Shown here: positions 5,175 through 11,093 of the stretch, in pieces
Layout of the letters: each line of letters opens with the position of its first letter
Numbering within the stretch: position 1 is the stretch's first letter
DNA from: a bacterium
GTDB lineage: Bacteria > Desulfobacterota > JAPLJL01
Direction: 5' to 3'
Length of the DNA stretch: 11,093 nucleotides
Assembly (NCBI GenBank): GCA_028713675.1
Contig: JAQTNV010000082.1
Coordinates: 1-11,093, forward strand
The notes under the pieces: generated by a model
Told to the model about the DNA's origin: nothing
Seen by the model: only the letters and a program-made list of their open reading frames with translations
Databases searched by the model: none
Translations under genes and position numbers: made by a program

Positions 5175-5714
5175 ATGACCCAGTTCAAGGCGATCAACCC
5201 GAAAGTGGAAGTCAGCGGAGCCGCAGTCCTCTCGGTGGTGGAGGGGATGGAGACCTTCAAAAACAAGGCCCTGGATATCCTGGCCAAGCACGGCATTAAC
5301 AACCCTAAAAAGGACAGCTGGCATCTCCAGCAAAACTGGCTGGACGCATTCAAGGAGATCTCCGAGACTATCGGCCCGGCCACCCTTCGCCAGATCGGGA
5401 TGAAAATCCCTGAGACGGCTCTCTGGCCGCCGGAGATCAAAACCATCGAGGAGGCCTTGGCCTCGATCGACGTGGCCTACCACATGAACCACCAGGGGGG
5501 AGAGATCGGTCACTACCGCTTCGAGAAAACCGGGAAGAAATCGGGTCAGTTCCTCTGCGATAACTCCTATCCCTGCGCCTTCGATTACGGGATCATCAAG
5601 GCCACCGCCCGGCGTTTCGCCGGGAAGGACGCCATCCCGGTGGTGAAGCACGACGACCATCAGCCCTGCCGGGCGAAGGGCGGGGAAAGCTGCACCTACC
5701 TAATTTCCTGGTAA
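5175..5714 (+). CDS. Uncharacterised cysteine-containing protein, V4R-like C-terminus
   Basis: I do not recognise a named gene. The 179-residue protein is soluble with no signal peptide or membrane segment, so it is likely cytoplasmic. The start is well supported by AAGGAG (5162-5167) seven bases before the ATG. The N-terminal half is mostly helical-looking (GMETFKNKALDILAKHGI). The C-terminal half has conserved-looking features: FLCDNSYPCAFDYGI, a CxxxxC pair, then HDDHQPCRAKGGESCTYLIS near the end. The G-x-x-C-x-[YF]-x-[IVL] ending resembles V4R and related sensor domains, where cysteines and the C-terminal strand form a ligand or metal site. Other small cysteine families with a similar ending (DUF2378-like, or the aminothiazoline-carboxylate hydrolase family) are alternatives. 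It stands alone between a promoter and a terminator, divergent from the Tad cluster. A regulatory link to pili is possible but unproven. Confidence 0.85.
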   Translation: MTQFKAINPKVEVSGAAVLSVVEGMETFKNKALDILAKHGINNPKKDSWHLQQNWLDAFKEISETIGPATLRQIGMKIPETALWPPEIKTIEEALASIDVAYHMNHQGGEIGHYRFEKTGKKSGQFLCDNSYPCAFDYGIIKATARRFAGKDAIPVVKHDDHQPCRAKGGESCTYLISW

Positions 5715-5752
5715 TAAAAGGGTGGTTTGCTGCGGGGTCACCTCATTCCGTC

Positions 5753-5796
5753 ATTCCGGGCTTGCTTGTCCCGAGAAAATCGAGGGGACCCGGAAT
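5753..5796. repeat. REP-like palindromic element
   Basis: Eight-base perfect arms ATTCCGGG (5753-5760) and CCCGGAAT (5789-5796) enclose a GC-rich centre. The flanks (GTCATTCCGGGCTTG and ACCCGGAATCCAG) match a repeat type I know from many proteobacterial intergenic regions. It sits between the 5175 gene and the terminator hairpin. Confidence 0.7.
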
Positions 5797-5805
5797 CCAG
5801 TCTGT

Positions 5806-5836
5806 AAAAAGCCCCGCCTTGATACGGGGTCTTTTT
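5806..5836. terminator. Bidirectional rho-independent terminator
   Basis: A stem is formed by AAAAAG-CCCCG and CGGGGT-CTTTTT around the loop CCTTGATA. A-run and T-run flanks make it functional in both directions. It lies between convergent genes: the plus-strand gene ending at 5714 and the minus-strand giant gene ending at 5871, and could terminate both. Confidence 0.85.
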
Positions 5837-5870
5837 ATTGTAGGAGGATCAGATTATAGATTGCTTTCGA

Positions 5871-6960
5871 TTATTGTCCGATATTCACAGGGATTGTACT
5901 GAAAAAGTTATATCCATCCGTTTGGGGGCCATTGTTTATTCCGATCCCCAATTGCCCATAATTGTTTTCTCCCCAGCATTTGACAGCTCCGCTTTGAAGT
6001 ACAGCACATGTATCGCTGGTGCCGGCAGAGATGTAAACAACACCACTTGAAAGACCCCAAACATCGATTGGTATTAAACTTTGTGTAGTGGTTCCATCAC
6101 CGAGCTCACCCTTACTATTATAACCCCAGCATTTTACTCCTCCGCTGGTGGTCAGGGCGCAGGTATGATAAAACCCAGCAGTAATCTGCGACACTCCACT
6201 GAAAAGTCCAGATACATCCATTGCGGTAGGATAAGAATAAGTATCTCCGGTACCTAGCTCGCCACGGCCATTAGATCCCCAGCATTTTACGCCACCTTCG
6301 TTTGTTAAAGCACAGCTATGGTTACCTCCGGCGGCAATCGCAACGACTCCATAAGCGTCAATCACCGAATATGGAGTTGAACGGTCTATATTATTGTTTG
6401 TTCCTAATTGGTAATCATTATTATGTCCCCAGCATTTGGCTCCGCCGTTTATGACTGCACAGGTATGGTCGCGCCCACAGGAAATATCTGTGGCCCCGCT
6501 GGACACACCGTAAACATCTTGTGGAGTGGTAAAATAATTGTTGTTGGTTGCATTACCAATTTGGCCATATTGATTGAAACCCCAGCATTTGGCTCTGCCG
6601 TCGGAGGTAACGGCACAGCTGTGTATATAGCCCGAAGAAATAGTGGCTACTCCACCGGATAGTCCGGACACATTTACTGGGATATTGCTGGTGTTCGTGC
6701 TGTTATCTCCAAGCTGGCCCACTTGATTGTCACCCCAACATTTTACTTCTCCTCCATTGCTGAGAGAGCAGGTATGCATGTATCCGCCAGCAATTTCTGA
6801 TATTCCGGAGAGATCAGTAACATCGGTTGGCAAATAATTGTCGTTGTTATTACCATTACCCAATTGCCCTTGGGTATTTTTTCCCCAGCATTTTGGTTCG
6901 TTACTTGTGTCGGTCGCACAGGTGTGGTTTCCTCCCCCGGATACATTCAATCCACTCCAG
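5871..6960 (-). repeat. Seven RCC1 repeats (complete propeller) at the C-terminus
   Basis: Seven units each follow the pattern GxxHTCA-x(n)-KCWGxNxxGQLG. They are recognisable by HTCATD, HTCSLS, HSCAVT, HTCAVI, HSCALT, HTCALT and DTCAVL, each followed by KCWG. Seven is the blade number of a closed RCC1 propeller. Every unit has two cysteines 10-12 residues apart, suggesting one disulfide per blade, typical of the secreted bacterial RCC1 type rather than of eukaryotic nuclear RCC1. The seventh unit is slightly divergent (GTSDTCAV, histidine replaced). Confidence 0.9.
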
Positions 6961-9900
6961 GTAAAAGTGGTGGCATCATCTTCATTACTGTAATTTGAGT
7001 CTCCGGCAGCATTATATGCAACTACACGGTAATAATATTTAGTTCCCTGGTTTAAACCGGTATTTTGGTAGAAAACGCTGTTGGGAGGCAGTGATTCAAT
7101 AGTCGAATATGAACCAAATTCGGTTTTTCTTTCGATTTTAAATCCGTTTTCATCATCGGAATTGTCATACCAGGAAAGATTGATTTGGGTTGTGGAAATA
7201 GCGGTCGCTTCAAGATATGAAGGAGGGTTCGGAGGACAAAGGCCGGTGGTCGCACTAATTTCATTTGAATACGATGAATTATTGCTGCCCTGATAAGCAC
7301 GAATACGGTAATAATAAGTAGTCTCGCAGTTTAAACCGGTATCCTGCTTCGAGGTAACATTCGATCCTAGGGTCGAAATCTGGGCGTAAGAACCTCCCTG
7401 AGCCTTTCGGTCTATTTTGAATCCACTTTCGATAATGGAGTTATCCGCCCAGGAAAGATCTATGGAAAATGATCCGACTGGAGAAGCTTGAAGATTGGAT
7501 GGGGGGCAGATAAGCACGAGAGCATTTATTTCATTGGAATAAATTGAATCACCGGCAAGATCATAAGCTTTGACCCTGTAATAATAAACATTATCGCAAA
7601 CCGGTGTAGGATCGGAGTAAGTTGTAACATCCGCTAAAGTAGTTCCGATTTGGTTATAGCTTCCTGCCCCGATCTTTTGTTCGACTTTGAATCCGTTCTC
7701 GTTATTGGAATTGTCCGTCCAATTGAGGTCTATTTGAGATGCGGAAAAAATCATGGCCTGAAGATTTGAAGGAGGAAGTGGAATCAGAATGACAGCCCAG
7801 GAAAAAGCGGCTGGGGTATTATCCTTGTTTCCGGCCGGGTCTTGAGCCCTGACATTAAAAGAATGGTTCTCTTCAACGAGACCGGTATAATTTTTTGGAG
7901 ATGTGCAGGCGGACCAGGTTCCGCTGTCCAGCTTGCACTCGAAAATTGATCCAGCTTCCGTCGCGGTAAAAGTGAATGCCGCAGAAGTCTGGAACGAGGG
8001 ATCCAGAGGGTTAGAGGTGATCGCCGTATCCGGGGGAATTGTATCGATTGTCCAGCTGAAGCTGGCCGGGGTAGGATCTACGTTGCCAGAGCCGTCTATT
8101 GCTCTCACCTCAAAGGTATGCCCTCCATCGGAGAGCCCATTATAAATATTTGGTGACACGCAGGAGATCCATCCCCCTGCATCCAACTTGCATTCAAATG
8201 TTGATCCGGTTTCGCTTGAGGTGAAGGAAAAGTTTGCATCGGTCTGATTAGTCGGATTTGAGGGGTGGGAGGTTATAGTAGTTTCCGGGAAAAAGTCTAT
8301 GATCCAGGAATAATTGGCCGGGGTAGGATCGGCATTACCGGCTTGGTCTCTGGCCCGGACTTCAAAGACGCGGGTACCTTCCGCTAATCCCGAGAAATAT
8401 TGAGGGGAATCGCAATCAAACCAAGGATCGGCATCAAGCCAGCATTCGAAAGACGAACCGGGCTCGCTCGATCCAAACTCAAAATACGCGTCGTTTTGAG
8501 GTGAAGGGTTGGAGGGGTAAACAGTGATGGTGGTTTCAGGCGGCCCGGAATCCACATTGTATGTGATGTGGGAGTTGCTGGCCGCGGTATCGGCATTTCC
8601 GAACGTGTCCCGGCAGGCGATATATATGGTCGGGGTACCGTCCGGCAGGCCGGAAACCGCGCAGGTGATATCGGTGGTCCCGTCTCCGGAGCAGTCCCCG
8701 GTCATTTCGTCGTATGATTGATCGAGCAGCGACCAGCGGCAATCCCCGATTTCGCTTAATTGCAAGGTGATGGTGGGAGAAGGACTGGCCGTCCCGCCGG
8801 ACGGGGGATTCCAGTTGAACTGGGTCGGGGTGGTATGGTCGGGTGAATTGGTGCAGTATTTCAAATCGAGGTCGGCGTCATCGGAGTAGGATATGTGGGC
8901 GTAACCTTTGGAATCAATCGCGATTGAATTGTAGGATCCAACCGAGGGATTGGAATCCAAGACATAGATTGTCCAACCTCCAGCGGCATTAGTGGCGAGC
9001 TTTAAAATTTCATCCTTGGAATAACTGATAAAATCCTTCCATCTGGGGTCGAGAGCCAGAGAAATATTGTTTGAACTTATGTCTTCCAACGGGATGATTG
9101 ACCAGGTAGACGTTTTTAATGCGAATTTGAGCTGATAACCGGGGCCCATGTAAGCAAGGTGAACATAACCCATGGGATCAACGCCAAGATCAACCCCATA
9201 AAAGTCCGAAAAACCATTACTTTCAATGGCTTCTGTTGTCCAGGCGCCGGTTTTATTACTGGCCAGTTTGATCGAATTATTTATGCTCCGGTAGGTGTAG
9301 GCAATGTATGCGTAATCGTCCCGGTCTAGAGCGACGGCGTTATTTTCCCCGATGTAACCGCCGGTATCTATTCCTCTGTAAGACCAGGTTCCGGTCCGAT
9401 TTGTAACATAATAAAGGCCATAATCGTAATAACTGATGTGGGCTTTTCTCTGCGAGTCGATCGCGAGGTCGGGGGTGCCCAAATAGGAAAAGTCGTAATA
9501 ATTCCAGTCGCCCGCCGTGTTGTCGGCGTATTTCGGGTCGTAAATTACGTGGATTTTGTCATCATTATCAATATGCAGAGCGTTGTGGTCGTAAGAGTAG
9601 AAGGACGAGATGTCAATGTATTCGAATTGCCAGACCTGGTTCTGCAGGTAGGCGCGTTTATATTTGCCGTTTTGCATATAACCAATGCTGGGATTGTCTT
9701 GGGAATCAACATCAATGGAGTTGAAGGAGTTGACGGAGTTATTAACGATTGTTGTGATGGGATTAAAGTATCCTAAAAGGTTGGAACTGTGGTAAAGGAG
9801 ATTATTTTTCTTGTAAATAACATGCGGGTGTTTCGTGGAATCTACTGCCAGAGAATTGCCCAAGCCCATTAAATTGGGATCGATGGAGGAGATTTCCCAA

Positions 9901-11093
9901 TTCCCGCCCGATTTGGTGGCATATTTGAGCTCGGAAGCACCACCATCGAAAAAGGTAATGTGGATTTTGCCGTCCTGGTCGACATCAAGATGACATTCGC
10001 CCATAATGCCAATGACCACTTCTGTGTGCCAGGTCCCGCCCGAATTGTCGGCATGCATCAGTCCCTGGCTGTTTATGTAAGCGATGTGTACGGTCTGGTC
10101 GGGGGCGATTTTTAAAGACACCGAGCCCCAGCATTCCGGATCAATTGTCTCGGTCTGCCAGCTTCCTGAGGAATCCGTGCTGTAAAGAAGCCCGTTACTG
10201 CAGAAGGCGATGTGGGCGAAGCCGCCGGAATCCAGATCCAGGGACGGAGAGAAGACACTATCAGAGTAGACCGATTCATTTATCCAGGCCCCGGATTGAT
10301 TGGAGACGTATTTCAGACTGGGGGTTGAGTCATCCGTATAGGCGATGTGAACGTCTCCGGAATCGCCGAGGGAAAGCGAATTGTTCCACCCGAACCAAGA
10401 TCCGAAGTCAATCGTCTCGGTCCTCCAATCCCCCGGTGGGAAGGGTGTCATCGGAACGTTAGTTGCGTACATCAGGCCGTTGCCGGAATGGTAACTGACG
10501 TGCGCCAGGGAATCGGCGCCAATCCCGAGGGAAAAAATGTTGCCTCCCCCTCCCCCGAGCCAGTCAATGTTTTCAACCATGGTCCAGGCGCCGCTGGTAT
10601 TGTCCAGGTAATTCAAATTCCCGTTTTTCTCGATAATGATGTGCATTGAATCATCCGGGCCCATGGCCAGAACGGACGCGCCTATATTATCCATGCCCGG
10701 GTCATAGATGGCTTCCGCATTCCAGCCCGTGCGTTCAAGCTCGGAGATGACCAGGCAGAGATTTCCCGCGCAGACCCCGGTCCAGACCGCTATCGGGGCC
10801 CCGGAAGGCCCGGCCGCCATCGAATGAGAGATGTCGGAATAACTGGAAGCAGCGTTCAATCCCATCGAATACCAGGCGCCGGAAATCTGGGTTATATATC
10901 TGAACTCATTAAACCCTTCGTTAAAAAGAATATGGATCGCGCCCAGATCGTCACGGGCGATGGAGGGTCGAAAACGGAAAATCGAAAACGGATCGAACTG
11001 GTAAATATTCGTACTGACCCATGCCCCGGATGAATTCGTGGCATACCTGAGCGTCCCCTCCGGCAACGTTCCCGAATTGCATCCATAGCCGAT
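5871..11093 (-). CDS. Giant secreted-type multidomain repeat protein, 5'-partial
   Basis: The frame is open to the right edge of the window, so the start and any signal peptide lie outside. The first convenient in-frame start-like codon is a TTG at 11066, but nine further in-frame codons (IGYGCNSGT) precede it and fit the repeat. Numbering from the TTG, about residues 1-735 are roughly 16 propeller-type repeats, 751-840 an Ig-like module, 841-1095 three Ig-like repeats with paired cysteines, 1096-1367 three fibronectin type III modules and 1369-1731 seven RCC1 repeats. All are extracellular-type modules, so a surface or secreted role in adhesion or glycan/protein recognition is likely. The protein ends in an RCC1 strand (IPVNIGQ) with no LPxTG, PEP-CTERM, autotransporter barrel or type IX signal that I can see. 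It has its own terminator at 5806-5836 and is separated from the Tad cluster by a plus-strand gene. Confidence 0.9.
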   Translation of the reverse strand: MGYGCNSGTLPEGTLRYATNSSGAWVSTNIYQFDPFSIFRFRPSIARDDLGAIHILFNEGFNEFRYITQISGAWYSMGLNAASSYSDISHSMAAGPSGAPIAVWTGVCAGNLCLVISELERTGWNAEAIYDPGMDNIGASVLAMGPDDSMHIIIEKNGNLNYLDNTSGAWTMVENIDWLGGGGGNIFSLGIGADSLAHVSYHSGNGLMYATNVPMTPFPPGDWRTETIDFGSWFGWNNSLSLGDSGDVHIAYTDDSTPSLKYVSNQSGAWINESVYSDSVFSPSLDLDSGGFAHIAFCSNGLLYSTDSSGSWQTETIDPECWGSVSLKIAPDQTVHIAYINSQGLMHADNSGGTWHTEVVIGIMGECHLDVDQDGKIHITFFDGGASELKYATKSGGNWEISSIDPNLMGLGNSLAVDSTKHPHVIYKKNNLLYHSSNLLGYFNPITTIVNNSVNSFNSIDVDSQDNPSIGYMQNGKYKRAYLQNQVWQFEYIDISSFYSYDHNALHIDNDDKIHVIYDPKYADNTAGDWNYYDFSYLGTPDLAIDSQRKAHISYYDYGLYYVTNRTGTWSYRGIDTGGYIGENNAVALDRDDYAYIAYTYRSINNSIKLASNKTGAWTTEAIESNGFSDFYGVDLGVDPMGYVHLAYMGPGYQLKFALKTSTWSIIPLEDISSNNISLALDPRWKDFISYSKDEILKLATNAAGGWTIYVLDSNPSVGSYNSIAIDSKGYAHISYSDDADLDLKYCTNSPDHTTPTQFNWNPPSGGTASPSPTITLQLSEIGDCRWSLLDQSYDEMTGDCSGDGTTDITCAVSGLPDGTPTIYIACRDTFGNADTAASNSHITYNVDSGPPETTITVYPSNPSPQNDAYFEFGSSEPGSSFECWLDADPWFDCDSPQYFSGLAEGTRVFEVRARDQAGNADPTPANYSWIIDFFPETTITSHPSNPTNQTDANFSFTSSETGSTFECKLDAGGWISCVSPNIYNGLSDGGHTFEVRAIDGSGNVDPTPASFSWTIDTIPPDTAITSNPLDPSFQTSAAFTFTATEAGSIFECKLDSGTWSACTSPKNYTGLVEENHSFNVRAQDPAGNKDNTPAAFSWAVILIPLPPSNLQAMIFSASQIDLNWTDNSNNENGFKVEQKIGAGSYNQIGTTLADVTTYSDPTPVCDNVYYYRVKAYDLAGDSIYSNEINALVLICPPSNLQASPVGSFSIDLSWADNSIIESGFKIDRKAQGGSYAQISTLGSNVTSKQDTGLNCETTYYYRIRAYQGSNNSSYSNEISATTGLCPPNPPSYLEATAISTTQINLSWYDNSDDENGFKIERKTEFGSYSTIESLPPNSVFYQNTGLNQGTKYYYRVVAYNAAGDSNYSNEDDATTFTWSGLNVSGGGNHTCATDTSNEPKCWGKNTQGQLGNGNNNDNYLPTDVTDLSGISEIAGGYMHTCSLSNGGEVKCWGDNQVGQLGDNSTNTSNIPVNVSGLSGGVATISSGYIHSCAVTSDGRAKCWGFNQYGQIGNATNNNYFTTPQDVYGVSSGATDISCGRDHTCAVINGGAKCWGHNNDYQLGTNNNIDRSTPYSVIDAYGVVAIAAGGNHSCALTNEGGVKCWGSNGRGELGTGDTYSYPTAMDVSGLFSGVSQITAGFYHTCALTTSGGVKCWGYNSKGELGDGTTTQSLIPIDVWGLSSGVVYISAGTSDTCAVLQSGAVKCWGENNYGQLGIGINNGPQTDGYNFFSTIPVNIGQ
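6963..7778 (-). repeat. Three tandem fibronectin type III modules
   Basis: Three units of about 90 residues begin PPSNLQA, PPSNLQAS and PPSYLEA. They share [IL][ND]LSW-x-DNS-x-x-E-x-GFK, YYYRV or YYYRI, and YSNE-[IVD]. The pattern LSW...NE-GFKIERK...YYYRVxAYN..G.S.YSNE is the common bacterial FnIII type. The DNA of the units is also similar, with the run encoding YYYR recurring, so they arose by duplication. Confidence 0.9.
7779..8812 (-). repeat. Four Ig-like modules, three with paired cysteines
   Basis: A first module (about 8812-8546) has LSEIGDCRW, GDCSGDGTTDITC and ACRDTFGNADTAAS. Three closely related modules follow, each of the form PPETTI-x(n)-SSF-ECxLD-x-x-x-W-x-x-C-x-SPxxY-x-GL, then FEVRAxDxxGNxDxTPA and SWxID. 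The two cysteines (ECxLD and WxxC) sit close enough for a disulfide. This repeat is common in large bacterial surface and secreted proteins. Confidence 0.85.
8860..11093 (-). repeat. About 16 beta-propeller-type repeats
   Basis: Units of about 42-50 residues follow LKYATN-x-SG-x-W-x-x-E-x-ID-x(n)-SLALD-x-x-G-x-xHIAY. I count about 16 before the final half unit LKYCTNSPD. The blade-like SGAW and HIAYxD motifs are conserved and the loops vary. Sixteen exceeds one propeller, so two propellers (for example 8+8 or 7+7 plus extras) would be expected. The first repeats continue off the window edge, so the true number is higher. Confidence 0.75.

Noticed and set aside
5130-5660. Minus-strand open frame of 176 codons opposite the 5175 gene
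   Set aside because: The plus-strand gene has a good Shine-Dalgarno sequence, promoter and motif-bearing product, whereas the minus frame overlaps the promoter region and shows no domain.
11064-11066. TTG at 11066 as the true start of the giant protein
   Set aside because: The frame stays open to the window edge with residues fitting the repeat, no Shine-Dalgarno sequence precedes it, and no signal peptide follows it.

Overview
The window comes from a bacterium with a Tad (tight adherence, type IVb/Flp pilus) apparatus. I cannot name the lineage. The gene style (TadE- and TadG-like pseudopilins, an A24 prepilin peptidase, CpaB, a giant secreted RCC1/FnIII/Ig mosaic protein) and the many intergenic repeats would suit an uncultivated or deltaproteobacteria-like Gram-negative genome, but that is inference. 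CpaB normally works with an outer-membrane secretin, which would be encoded just left of the window and would imply a diderm envelope.

Left half (1-5000), minus strand. A Tad gene cluster reads right to left: a TadG-like protein (4997-3660), a TadE-like minor pilin (3523-2873), an unknown membrane-anchored protein (about 2672-1875), a very short Flp/TadE-like pilin (1842-1609), the prepilin peptidase CpaA/TadV (1602-1057) and CpaB/RcpC (1045-266). The peptidase would process the three pilin-like proteins, and CpaB would link the inner-membrane machine to the secretin. Positions 1-265 hold no gene but carry a 90-bp inverted repeat. The gene junctions are unusual. At 1753-1880 and 3428-3659 they consist of degenerate 7-nt and 9-nt tandem arrays that contain the stop codon of one gene and the start codon and leader peptide of the next. 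A dispersed inverted-repeat element sits at 2696-2804.

Centre (5000-5870). A divergent promoter region separates the Tad cluster from a single plus-strand gene (5175-5714). It encodes a 179-residue cysteine-containing protein whose C-terminal motif resembles V4R-type small-molecule sensor domains. It is followed by a REP-like palindrome and a bidirectional hairpin terminator.

Right half (5871-11093), minus strand. This is one giant open frame with no start in the window. It encodes about 16 propeller-type repeats, four Ig-like modules, three fibronectin type III modules and a complete set of seven RCC1 repeats with two cysteines each, ending without a recognisable anchor. It looks like a secreted or surface protein for adhesion or recognition. 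Its base composition swings from about 60% GC to about 35% GC between modules, unlike the uniformly GC-rich Tad genes.
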